64,000 bases of DNA from Seonamhaeicola sp. ML3 (GTDB lineage Bacteria; Bacteroidota; Bacteroidia; Flavobacteriales; Flavobacteriaceae), in assembly GCF_023273855.1 (NCBI RefSeq), contig NZ_CP096884.1, positions 1,736,001 to 1,800,000 of the forward strand, in the 5' to 3' direction. The notes below the pieces were generated by a model. It was given only the letters and a program-made list of their open reading frames with translations. It did no database searches and was not told the origin of the DNA. The position numbers were made by a program, and so were the translations under genes. Position 1 is the first letter of the stretch. Each line of letters begins with the position of its first letter. Below are positions 8,833-16,125 of this stretch, piece by piece.

Positions 8833-9247
8833 TTACTAACTCTTTTAGGTAGTTTGTTAATAGATTGATGCAATTAGACCATCCACCACTAAAGTTTTCA
8901 AACATTACTATGGCAGTTTCGCCTTCATAATTCGAAATGCCAGAATGTTCAAGGTATAGCTTTGTGCCGTTTTCGATACTTTCCAATTGCCAAGTTACTG
9001 TAGTTACGGTCTTAGTACCGGTAACGATCCAGGTGTAGACTAATTTATACGGATTGGCTTCTTTAACTTCGCCAAAAATAGGTTCGCAGTGTTCGGATTC
9101 CGATGTAAAGGTGTATTGGTAGCCTACTTCCGGTTTAAAATCGGCAGAAAGAAACCAAGTAGAGATTTCCTCTGCATTTGTGATGGCCTTCCATACCTTA
9201 TCTATGGAGTGATTGAATGTGTGCTCTTTTTGGATTACGTCTTTCAT
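8822..9247 (-). CDS. SRPBCC (AHSA1-like) domain protein, first gene of operon
   Basis: A 141-residue protein starting with MKDVIQKEHTFNHSIDKVWK, then AEEISTWFLSADFKPEVG, EVKEANPYKLVYTW and a long C-terminal helix ending NCINLLTNYLKEL, all typical of the AHSA1/START-like family. It is a paralogue-type partner of the SRPBCC protein at the other end of the operon, but the two are clearly different in sequence. Its 3' end overlaps the ArsR-type gene by 11 bases. Function is unknown; the context suggests a ligand-responsive or stress unit controlled by the ArsR-type protein. Confidence 0.87.
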   Translation of the reverse strand: MKDVIQKEHTFNHSIDKVWKAITNAEEISTWFLSADFKPEVGYQYTFTSESEHCEPIFGEVKEANPYKLVYTWIVTGTKTVTTVTWQLESIENGTKLYLEHSGISNYEGETAIVMFENFSGGWSNCINLLTNYLKELVNAG

Positions 9248-9271
9248 AATTATTCGGTTTTTGATTAAAAT

Positions 9272-9287
9272 GCAACTATATGGTTGC
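9272..9287. promoter_or_regulatory. Operator 1 of the SRPBCC-ArsR operon
   Basis: GCAAC-TATATG-GTTGC is a perfect 5-bp inverted repeat with a 6-bp spacer, 25 bp upstream of the first start codon of the minus-strand operon. The same arms and spacer length recur at 9314-9329. This is what a dimeric winged-helix repressor encoded in the operon would bind. Confidence 0.7.
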
Positions 9288-9313
9288 TAAATTAAAATAA
9301 ATAGTTGAGTTAC

Positions 9314-9329
9314 GCAACTTTTTGGTTGC
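9314..9329. promoter_or_regulatory. Operator 2 of the SRPBCC-ArsR operon
   Basis: GCAAC-TTTTTG-GTTGC repeats operator 1 exactly in its arms. The two centres are 42 bp apart, four helical turns, so two dimers would lie on the same face of the DNA. Confidence 0.68.
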
Positions 9330-9479
9330 TTATAGAGAATTGGATCCAGAGCGGAGTATAGGGTTGTAGATTCAAATTATAATAAGCCGAGAGGGTGCAT
9401 TAAAAATTAAATAAGGCGAAATGATAACGTTATAAGTAAAACAAATTGTTAGTTTGTAAGCTTTGGTCTTTTTTTTGAC

Positions 9480-9487
9480 TAATTTTG
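9480..9487 (+). promoter_or_regulatory. Candidate -7 box for trxA
   Basis: TAATTTTG matches TAnnTTTG about 40 bp before the trxA ATG. TTTG tetramers lie upstream at 9453 and 9462, neither at the ideal 19-bp spacing. Confidence 0.45.
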
Positions 9488-9525
9488 TGTTAGTAAAATA
9501 AGTTAAGAACAATAAACAAAATATT

Positions 9526-9843
9526 ATGGCATTAGAAATAACAGATGCAACGTTTGAAGAAACGGTTTTAAACAGCGATAAACCGGTATTGGTAGATTTT
9601 TGGGCAGCTTGGTGTGGGCCATGTAGAATGGTAGGGCCTATCATTGAAGAGATAAGTGGAGAATACGAAGGAAAAGCTGTTGTTGGTAAGGTAGATGTAG
9701 ATAACAATCAAGAGTTTGCCGCTAAGTATGGCGTTAGAAATATTCCTACTGTTTTAGTATTTAAAAATGGTGAAATAGTAGATAGAAAAGTAGGTGTTGC
9801 TCCTAAGAACTCTTACACAGAAGCTATAGACGCTCTATTATAA
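9526..9843 (+). CDS. trxA: Thioredoxin
   Basis: A 105-residue cytoplasmic thioredoxin with the redox motif WCGPC (C30 and C33) after VLVDFWAAW, the buried Asp24, and the cis-proline loop in RNIPTVLVF. Length and layout match classic TrxA. It has no signal peptide, so it acts in the cytoplasm as a general disulfide reductant for enzymes such as ribonucleotide reductase. It is a single-gene unit, with a candidate -7 box upstream and a strong terminator directly after it. Confidence 0.96.
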   Translation: MALEITDATFEETVLNSDKPVLVDFWAAWCGPCRMVGPIIEEISGEYEGKAVVGKVDVDNNQEFAAKYGVRNIPTVLVFKNGEIVDRKVGVAPKNSYTEAIDALL

Positions 9844-9867
9844 AATATTTAGAAAAAGAAAATGGAT

Positions 9868-9897
9868 AAGGTTTGCTGTAATGGCAAACCTTTTTTT
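9868..9897 (+). terminator. Rho-independent terminator after trxA
   Basis: AAGGTTTGC (9868-9876) and GCAAACCTT (9884-9892) form a perfect 9-bp stem with a 7-nt loop, followed by seven T. Confidence 0.92.
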
Positions 9898-9935
9898 ATT
9901 TTAGAGGTTACTTAAACAAGACAAATTACAATTAA

Positions 9936-10484
9936 ATGAGTAAAAAAGGAAAAGTACAAGATGCTATAGAAGCTAAGCAACTAGAAGAACGAAAAGTGTT
10001 TTTATGGGGACAGGTTGATGATCATTCTGCCAAGCATGTTATAGATCGTTTAATGTACCTAGACGCTATAGAACAGTCTGATATTCAATTATATATTAAT
10101 AGTCCAGGAGGATACGTAACCTCTGGTTTTGCGATTTACGATTGTATTAAATCCCTAAAGAGCGATGTGTCTACCATTTGTACAGGTTTTGCCGCTTCTA
10201 TGGGGTCTATTATTCTGTCTGTAGGAGCAAAAGGAAAGCGCTTTATTCAACCGCATGCTCGTGTAATGATTCACCAGCCAAGTGGCGGAGCAAGAGGGCA
10301 AGCAAGTGATATAGAAATCACGGCTAAAGAAATTCTTTTAACCAAAGAGTTAAGTGCTCAAATTTTAGCTGATAATTGTGGCCAAACTTTCGAAAAGGTA
10401 ATGAAAGATTTTAATAGAGATCATTGGATGGGTGCCGATGAGTCTGTTGAATATGGCATTGTTGACGGAGTATTAGCCCCTTAA
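9936..10484 (+). CDS. clpP: ClpP-family serine protease (ClpP paralogue)
   Basis: A 182-residue ClpP fold with the catalytic triad S88 (GFAASMGS), H113 (MIHQP) and D162 (FNRDHWM). Spacings of 25 and 49 residues equal those of E. coli ClpP, so the enzyme should be active. The N-terminus is very short with no propeptide. No clpX or tig lies next to it, which suggests a second, accessory ClpP and not the main housekeeping copy. The last two residues and the stop codon fall inside a dispersed GC-rich repeat that begins at 10475, so the C-terminus has been shaped by that element. Confidence 0.88.
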   Translation: MSKKGKVQDAIEAKQLEERKVFLWGQVDDHSAKHVIDRLMYLDAIEQSDIQLYINSPGGYVTSGFAIYDCIKSLKSDVSTICTGFAASMGSIILSVGAKGKRFIQPHARVMIHQPSGGARGQASDIEITAKEILLTKELSAQILADNCGQTFEKVMKDFNRDHWMGADESVEYGIVDGVLAP

Positions 10485-10500
10485 CCCCTAAAGTGGGAAC
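10475..10500 (+). repeat. GC-rich dispersed palindrome, forward copy
   Basis: The core AGCCCCTTAACCCCTAAAG followed by TGGGAAC is of the same family as the element at 28605. It overlaps the clpP stop codon. An inverted copy lies at 10593-10622, so the two form a pair around a 92-bp spacer. Confidence 0.75.
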
Positions 10501-10592
10501 CGTTACTCATACTTTATATTTGGTATGATAATAAAACTTAAAAAATATTATTCAATAACGTTTTCTTGTTTTAATGAGGCAAGAGTAGAATT

Positions 10593-10622
10593 CCTCCCCT
10601 ATGGGGAGGTTAGGAGGGGCTT
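10593..10622 (-). repeat. GC-rich dispersed palindrome, inverted copy
   Basis: CCTCCCCTATGGGGAGG is a near-perfect hairpin, followed by TTAGGAGGGGCTT. Read on the minus strand it starts AGCCCCTCCTAACC, matching the forward copy at 10475. It ends 3 bp before the ATG of the DUF58 gene. Confidence 0.75.
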
Positions 10623-10625
10623 CTC

Positions 10626-11555
10626 ATGGATTTAAGACAGGAACTCAATAAAACTGAAGGATTTAATAATTTAGGGCTACTAGCAAAGCAGGTGGTCGAA
10701 GGTTTCATTGCAGGAATGCATAAGAGTCCGTTTCATGGGTTTTCATCAGAATTTGCAGAGCATAAAATATACAATCGAGGAGAAAGCACACGACATATAG
10801 ATTGGAAGTTGTTTGCCAAAACCGATAAGCTATATACAAAACGGTATGATGATGAAACCAACTTACGTTGTCATATTATTATTGATAATAGTAGCTCAAT
10901 GCATTATCCGGTAATTAAGGATTTCTCGATAAATCATCTTAACAAAATTGCATTTTCAGCTCTGGCAACTGCCGCACTTATGCAAATGCTAAAAAGGCAA
11001 CGTGATGCCGTAGGCTTGAGTATTTACAGTGACTCTTACGACTTTTATGCGATGGAAAAGGGTAGTGAGCGGCATCATCAAATGTTGTTGAAAGCGTTGA
11101 GTGAAACAGTCATTTCTAAACCTAAAAACAAGAAAACAGAAACGTATACCTATTTGCATGAAATTGCCGAAAAGATTCATAAGCGTTCCATGATTTTCCT
11201 GTTTACCGATATGTTTCAAACCAATGAAGACGATTCAAAGCTTTTTGAAGCGCTTCGCCATTTAAAATACAATAAACATGAGGTTATTCTTTTTCATGTT
11301 ATTGACAAGGAAAAGGAATATCATTTTGATTTTGATAACACGCCAAAACGGTTTGTTGATGTAGAAACAGGAGCGTATATTAATTTGTATGCCGATACCA
11401 TAAAAGAAAATTACAGTAAACAGGTTGATACCTATTTCACAGCACTAAAATTAAAATGTGCCCAGTATAAAATTAAATATGTAGAAGCAGATATAAACAA
11501 TAGCTTTAATGACATATTAACGACGTATATGGTAGAGCGCCAGAAGTTTGCGTAA
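10626..11555 (+). CDS. DUF58 domain protein (vWA-like)
   Basis: A 309-residue cytoplasmic protein of the DUF58 family. The signature NRGESTRHIDWKLFAKTDKLYTKRYDDE occupies residues 50-80 (positions approximate). It is followed by a von Willebrand A-like fold with the MIDAS-type DNSSSM near 95 and a second metal-loop candidate FLFTDMF. DUF58 proteins usually sit with a MoxR AAA+ ATPase and BatA/BatB proteins, but no moxR gene is visible here. The exact role is unknown. The ATG follows the inverted GC-rich repeat directly, leaving little room for a normal leader. Confidence 0.88.
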   Translation: MDLRQELNKTEGFNNLGLLAKQVVEGFIAGMHKSPFHGFSSEFAEHKIYNRGESTRHIDWKLFAKTDKLYTKRYDDETNLRCHIIIDNSSSMHYPVIKDFSINHLNKIAFSALATAALMQMLKRQRDAVGLSIYSDSYDFYAMEKGSERHHQMLLKALSETVISKPKNKKTETYTYLHEIAEKIHKRSMIFLFTDMFQTNEDDSKLFEALRHLKYNKHEVILFHVIDKEKEYHFDFDNTPKRFVDVETGAYINLYADTIKENYSKQVDTYFTALKLKCAQYKIKYVEADINNSFNDILTTYMVERQKFA

Positions 11556-11626
11556 AGTAACAATCTCGTGTTTTAAGTTAAGCTGAATTAAAAGATAATT
11601 CTAATTCTAAAAAACTTAAAAAAAGA

Positions 11627-11657
11627 TTTGACATATTAAAAAAGGCGTGTATATTTG
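11627..11657 (+). promoter_or_regulatory. Promoter of tRNA-Asp
   Basis: TTTG (11627-11630) and TATATTTG (11650-11657) are separated by 19 bp, an exact match to the Bacteroidota TTTG-N19-TAnnTTTG promoter, ending 18 bp before the tRNA. Confidence 0.85.
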
Positions 11658-11675
11658 CATCCGCAATCATGCAAC

Positions 11676-11749
11676 GGTCTGGTAGTTCAGTTGGTTAGAA
11701 TATCTGCCTGTCACGCAGGGGGTCGCGGGTTCGAGTCCCGTCCAGACCG
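11676..11749 (+). tRNA. tRNA-Asp (anticodon GTC)
   Basis: The acceptor stem GGTCTGG pairs with CCAGACC, with discriminator G at 11749. The anticodon arm CTGCCTGTCACGCAG presents GTC, and the T arm contains GGTTCGAGTCC. The 3' CCA is not encoded. A matching promoter and terminator flank it. Confidence 0.97.
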
Positions 11750-11760
11750 CAAGAATTGCT

Positions 11761-11790
11761 AAAAGCCTTAACAACCTTAAGGCTTTTTTT
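11761..11790 (+). terminator. Rho-independent terminator after tRNA-Asp
   Basis: AAAAGCCTTAA (11761-11771) pairs with TTAAGGCTTTT (11777-11787), followed by more T. Confidence 0.9.
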
Positions 11791-12081
11791 GGCACTTTAA
11801 AGAAGTTGTGTTGTTTTTATCTCAATGTAAATTGAGGTAAAAAAGGTTGAAAAGCTGAACGTGTTCAGCATTAAACCAATGGAAAGCTTTCCTTTTTTCT
11901 GTAAAGAAAATTGGGATGCTTTTTTGTTTTAGGATGGTTTCTTATTACAAAGAATCCGGCTGTAATTTTATTCTTATCTTGAAGTATGTTAATATTGCAT
12001 TTCAACGAAAAGCCTAAGGAGTTACGTGTTTAGTCGTTTAAATCATGTATTTTAGCGATGAAATACTGAAAACCTGCAATT
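11791..12081. other. Gene-free stretch with one copy of a 24-bp direct repeat
   Basis: No coding frame is convincing here. At 11908-11931 lies a 24-bp sequence (AAATTGGGATGC...TTTTA) that recurs exactly at 12652-12675. AAAGGTTGAAAA also occurs near 11840 and near 12540. So this stretch resembles the 3' flank of the lipoprotein gene at 12082-12537 and may be what is left of a duplicated gene tail. Confidence 0.6.
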
Positions 12082-12537
12082 ATGTTACGTATAAAATTTA
12101 TTCAAAACTTATTTCTTGTAGCTACTGTGTTTACTCTTCTAACCTTAACTGGGTGTAGTAGCGATGATGATAATTTAACTGTACAGGTAACGGTTAATGG
12201 AACTGTATTATTTGATGATGGTGATGACTTTAATGGCGATGTTGATGGAGACTTTACTGGAACAGGAGGAAATGCTACTAGAGTTTTTGAATGGCAAAAC
12301 AATTTAAGTAGAGCAGATTATAATGCTGATATTACCGCTACTGCTGAAGGCTCATTTAGAATTGTTGTAAAAGATGCTGATGGAAGTGTCGTATTGGACA
12401 AGTCAATAAGTGGAGCTGTTGAACCCGATTCTATCGATGGAGTAACTTCTATTGGTACTCCTGGCATTTGGACAGTCACCATAACTTTAACATCTTTTAA
12501 AGGTGATGGTAGTTTCTCTTTGAGTGCAGGAACCTAA
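12082..12537 (+). CDS. Small secreted lipoprotein, beta-sandwich-like
   Basis: A 151-residue protein with a lipoprotein signal ending LTLTGC (Cys25), then an acidic Asp-rich linker (SSDDD). The C-terminal 110 residues alternate strands and end with TVTITLTSFKGDGSFSLSAG. That looks like a small immunoglobulin-like or jelly-roll fold, but no family can be named. It probably sits on the outer membrane. It lies between two copies of a 24-bp direct repeat, which hints at an earlier tandem duplication of this gene or its flank. Confidence 0.8.
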   Translation: MLRIKFIQNLFLVATVFTLLTLTGCSSDDDNLTVQVTVNGTVLFDDGDDFNGDVDGDFTGTGGNATRVFEWQNNLSRADYNADITATAEGSFRIVVKDADGSVVLDKSISGAVEPDSIDGVTSIGTPGIWTVTITLTSFKGDGSFSLSAGT

Positions 12538-12651
12538 TAAAGGTTGAAAAATTTATATTTTCATGGAAGTCCGGCAGCAATGTTGGACTTTATTAATTTA
12601 AGAATAAACCAAGGCAAGTATATTAATGATATTGGTTTAGGTTAAAGAGGG

Positions 12652-12675
12652 AAATTGGGATGCTTTTTTGTTTTA
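12652..12675 (+). repeat. Second copy of a 24-bp direct repeat
   Basis: This is an exact 24-base match to 11908-11931. The two copies flank the lipoprotein gene at 12082-12537, 744 bp apart, and short additional similarity surrounds both. Confidence 0.8.
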
Positions 12676-12715
12676 ATGACCAATCGTTTAAAATTATATA
12701 AGTTGTAACACCAAA

Positions 12716-12865
12716 TTACTTAGACAACAACTTCACTATCCATAGGATTAGGTATAGTCCAACACCAAAACCAAAAAGTAGCACAGAAACTACAAAGGCT
12801 ATACGAATGTGGGATGCTTTCCACCCTAATTTAGTACTTACCCATTCCGAAACTCCTAAAATCAT
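12716..12865 (-). CDS. Small PspC-domain membrane protein
   Basis: The minus strand encodes 49 residues from the ATG at 12863-12865. It opens with MILGVSEWVSTKLGWKASHI, then RIAFV, a hydrophobic segment with FGFGVGLYLI and LWIVKLLSK. The order (short amphipathic helix GVSEWVSTKLGW, then R-aFV and a glycine-containing membrane helix ending YLILW) is that of the PspC domain of the phage-shock-protein system. There it is a single-pass inner-membrane sensor or toxin-like module. The protein is only the PspC core, with no cytoplasmic extension. It is read opposite to its neighbours. Confidence 0.8.
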   Translation of the reverse strand: MILGVSEWVSTKLGWKASHIRIAFVVSVLLFGFGVGLYLILWIVKLLSK

Positions 12866-13008
12866 ATTTGTTTTATTTTTCTTAAAATTAATAAATCTAA
12901 CCCGAAACCCCTATAAACTATGCAGTTTTTATGAAATTAAAATCATGAAGCATTTTTGTGTTTCAATGTATTGGTTTCATCTTATTGCGTAAATTTAAAG
13001 GGTAGAAT

Positions 13009-15258
13009 ATGATCAATTATTTGATAAAATATAGGTTAGTGACTCTGGCCATCGTCCTTGGGCTTTTGTTTTTATCACTAAAGCAGATTAGCTCAATACA
13101 AATAAACGCCGATATTTCTCATTTTTTTCCTACCGAAGACCCAGATTATGCGTTTTATGAAAATGTAAACTCAAAGTTGCAAAACGATGAGTACCTGTTG
13201 TTGTTAGGTATTAACAATAAAGATTCTGTTTTAAGTACCAATTTTCTAAAAAATGTTCGAGACTTATCCGATAGTATAGCACAATTAAGCCATGTGAAAA
13301 AAGTAACAGGATTACACAATATATCCTATCCTGAAAAAACCTTATTTGGTATTATGCGCCTGCCTTACGTAGATTTTAGTGATCCTAATGATATAAGATT
13401 CAATAAGATTAGAGCCCTGAAAAACTATGAAATCACCCAAAATTTCATGACTCGAAATTTGGGAGCCTTATTTCTTTGGGTGGAGATTAACGATGAGATA
13501 AATGAAGCCGATTTAGAGGAACTGATTGCCAAAATCAATACAACAAAAGAAGCGTATCATGATTTAGAAATATATAGCTGGGGTAGAAAATTTATTGATT
13601 TAACATTTAAAGAGTTCCTTGAAAAGGAAATTGAAGTGCTTGGTGTTTGGATGCTGGTTTTTTTGGTGATTTCTTTATTGCTTATTTTTAGAAAACCATT
13701 GGCCCTTGTATTTCCTGTTTTTTTAATCCTCTCGGTGTTACTGCTTTTTGTTGGAGGTATGGCTTTTATGGAGAGACCACTGGGAACCCTATCAAATGTC
13801 TTTCCTACCATAATTCTAATAGTTGGTATTTCAGATGTAATACACATGTGTATACGGTATAATTTAGAAACAGGTGTTAAACAAGAGCCATCTAAAAAAG
13901 CGATAAAGATTACACTTAAAGAAATTGGATGGACAACTTTTGTAACCTCGTTGACCACGGCTTTAGGGTTCTTCATTTTAGGGATTTCTCCCATGCGAGC
14001 TTTAAAGAGCTTTGGTATAGAATCGGGGTTTGTTGTTTTGCTCACTTACATCCTAACAATTGTTTTGTTGCCCAGTTTCTTTTTAATGTTCAAGAATAGA
14101 GAGCTCTTCGAAATAAGACCTGTCTACAATAAGTTATGGTCTTATACCTATGATGGTGTAATGACATTAATACGTCGACCAAAAGCTGTAATTATTACGT
14201 ATGCTATTTTATTAGTATTTGCTATTGTGGGTATTCTTAATATTAATACTAACAGTAGCCAATATGCCATTCCTCAAAATAGCAGTCTTTACGAAGATTA
14301 TGCTTTTTTTGATAAACATTTTGGAGGATCTAGAACCTTTGAGCTTATTCTTACTTCGACCGGAGAAGAGCGCTTAGGAGAAATCAACAACTTGGTACTG
14401 TTAAATAGAGTTCATGACTATTTTAGTAACAATGAGTACCTTAATTCTGTAAAATCCCCTATCACTTATTACAGGGCAGCCCTGAAAGCCATGGGGACAA
14501 GGGAATATTCAAATTTTGAAACTGCACTTACCGATAAAAAGCTCAGAAAAATAGAAAAGCAATTCAAGGCTACGGGGGTTAATACCTTTTTATTCGATAC
14601 CGAAAGGACAATTTTTAAATTTAATACACAGATCAAAGATGTAGGAAGGAATGAAATTAATGAGATTAATAATACCGTATTGCAAGATGTAAATGAGATT
14701 ATTGGTGACGCGCCAATAGCGGCAAGAATATCTGGATTGGACCATTTGCTTGATAGGTCTCAAGAACTAAGTATAGCAAATATGATTATTGGCCTACTAA
14801 TCGCAATTTTGATGGTTGGATTTATTATGGGTGTGATTTTTAAAAGTTTAAGGTTAACTTTTTTAGCTTTAATATTGAATGTTATCCCATTAGTTTTATC
14901 TGCAGGAATTTTAGGTTTTACCAATTTGGAATTACGGGGAGAAATCACTTTAATGTTTACCGTTGGATTTGTTATTGCAGTAGATGACACCATACACTTT
15001 TTAAGTAAGTTTCAAGTTGAGAGAAAAAAGGGAAATGGTTTGAGAAGTTCAATAGAGAACGCGCTCTCAGAGTCGGGTAAGGCTATCTTAGCAACGAGCA
15101 TTGTATTGATAGGAGGCTTTTTTATTTTGCTCAATTCAAATTCAATCGAAATTTTTACTTTAGGTCTCATCGTTGGGTTAATGTGCTTAATAACCTTAAC
15201 GGTGGATCTTGTGCTTGCCCCTGTGTTAATACTTAGTTGGTTTAAAAAACATCTTTAA
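13009..15258 (+). CDS. MMPL/RND-superfamily transporter
   Basis: A 749-residue inner-membrane protein with duplicated architecture. A first TM helix near 7-25 is followed by a large periplasmic loop, a cluster of five TM helices near 205-360, another TM helix near 395, a second loop and a final cluster near 595-745. GISDVIHMCIRY and AVDDTIHFLSKF are the two matching helix-4 motifs with the proton-relay Asp pairs of the RND family. It lacks the HAE1 or CusA features and fits the MMPL/hopanoid-transporter type. The cargo is probably lipid or a hydrophobic compound. It stands alone, with a hairpin after it. Confidence 0.88.
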   Translation: MINYLIKYRLVTLAIVLGLLFLSLKQISSIQINADISHFFPTEDPDYAFYENVNSKLQNDEYLLLLGINNKDSVLSTNFLKNVRDLSDSIAQLSHVKKVTGLHNISYPEKTLFGIMRLPYVDFSDPNDIRFNKIRALKNYEITQNFMTRNLGALFLWVEINDEINEADLEELIAKINTTKEAYHDLEIYSWGRKFIDLTFKEFLEKEIEVLGVWMLVFLVISLLLIFRKPLALVFPVFLILSVLLLFVGGMAFMERPLGTLSNVFPTIILIVGISDVIHMCIRYNLETGVKQEPSKKAIKITLKEIGWTTFVTSLTTALGFFILGISPMRALKSFGIESGFVVLLTYILTIVLLPSFFLMFKNRELFEIRPVYNKLWSYTYDGVMTLIRRPKAVIITYAILLVFAIVGILNINTNSSQYAIPQNSSLYEDYAFFDKHFGGSRTFELILTSTGEERLGEINNLVLLNRVHDYFSNNEYLNSVKSPITYYRAALKAMGTREYSNFETALTDKKLRKIEKQFKATGVNTFLFDTERTIFKFNTQIKDVGRNEINEINNTVLQDVNEIIGDAPIAARISGLDHLLDRSQELSIANMIIGLLIAILMVGFIMGVIFKSLRLTFLALILNVIPLVLSAGILGFTNLELRGEITLMFTVGFVIAVDDTIHFLSKFQVERKKGNGLRSSIENALSESGKAILATSIVLIGGFFILLNSNSIEIFTLGLIVGLMCLITLTVDLVLAPVLILSWFKKHL

Positions 15259-15287
15259 TATTATCGTCCTACTAATGGCGAAAAATA

Positions 15288-15311
15288 AAAATACGTGACG
15301 GTACGTATTTT
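15288..15311 (+). terminator. Hairpin after the MMPL gene, probable terminator
   Basis: AAAATACGT (15288-15296) and ACGTATTTT (15303-15311) form a perfect 9-bp stem with a 6-nt loop. The following T tract is weak, so termination is probable and not certain. Confidence 0.55.
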
Positions 15312-15373
15312 ATGTTCTATAAAAAGTCACTAAATTTTGAGTTTCTAAGAACCATTGAATAAGATACTTTAAA

Positions 15374-16096
15374 ATGAACCACCCAAATTTAAAACGGGAA
15401 ACCAGATATGGTTTGCCAGAAGCAGACCAAATTCTTTATAATAGGCATTATGTTTTAGGCTACTCTTACTATTTTAGACAGGCTAAGTGGGCACTCGAAA
15501 TTGTAGATCCAGACTTTACTAATGTCGCAAGGAAAGACCATTTTCGCTCAGATTATAGGATACCAGAGAAGTTTAGGGCCGATAAGGAAGTCTATGTTAA
15601 TTCTGGTTTTGATAGAGGGCATTTAGTGGCTAGTGCCAATCAAATTGAAACTAAAATTCAGAATAGTGAAACTTTTTTACTCTCTAATATGTGTCCGCAA
15701 GTTCCTGAGTTTAATAGCGGTGTTTGGAAGCGCCTCGAGGAAGCTGTAAGGCATTTAGATAGTGATGAAAAGGTGTTTGAAACGTATGTGATTTCTGGAC
15801 CATTGTTCTACTTCGACCAAGAGGTTATTATGATGGGTGATGACGATCCCAATATTAAAGTATCGCTTCCCATTCCACATGCTTTTTTTAAGTCGGTGCT
15901 TACAGAGCGAAATACAGGAACTATTTATATGTGGTCGTTTATTATTCCCAACGAAAAGACTAATGCACCGCTTGAAGACTTTTTAGTAGAGACCTCTAAA
16001 GTCGAAAAAGTCTCAGGTTTATTTTTATGGGAAACCCTAAAGGGAACTAAAATTATGGGTAAAAAGAATAAAATTAAAAAGATGTGGAAGCTATAA
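15374..16096 (+). CDS. DNA/RNA non-specific endonuclease (beta-beta-alpha metal type)
   Basis: A 240-residue NUC1-family nuclease. The catalytic DRGH motif is at 80-83, with H83 as general base, followed by FLLSNMCPQVPEFNSGVWKRLE, where Asn114 is the likely metal ligand. The family is usually secreted, but no signal peptide is visible: the N-terminus MNHPNLKRETRYGLPEADQI is polar, and the C-terminus is very basic. Either a start further upstream has been lost or the enzyme acts inside the cell. No immunity gene or toxin partner is adjacent. No in-frame signal-like sequence is seen just upstream. Confidence 0.88.
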   Translation: MNHPNLKRETRYGLPEADQILYNRHYVLGYSYYFRQAKWALEIVDPDFTNVARKDHFRSDYRIPEKFRADKEVYVNSGFDRGHLVASANQIETKIQNSETFLLSNMCPQVPEFNSGVWKRLEEAVRHLDSDEKVFETYVISGPLFYFDQEVIMMGDDDPNIKVSLPIPHAFFKSVLTERNTGTIYMWSFIIPNEKTNAPLEDFLVETSKVEKVSGLFLWETLKGTKIMGKKNKIKKMWKL

Positions 16097-16125
16097 TTTC
16101 CAAACTACTAAAATCTAGGAAACAA

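Noticed and set aside
11676-12675. tRNA-Asp plus direct repeats as ends of an integrated island
   Set aside because: The repeats do not match the tRNA 3' end and no integrase gene is present.
12807-12992. 61-residue frame on the plus strand
   Set aside because: It overlaps the PspC-type gene antisense and lacks any recognisable pattern; the PspC reading is much better supported.
13557-14045. 162-residue frame on the minus strand inside the MMPL gene
   Set aside because: It lies fully opposite a convincing transporter gene and its residues (Pro/Lys/Thr-rich, no domain) look like a shadow frame.
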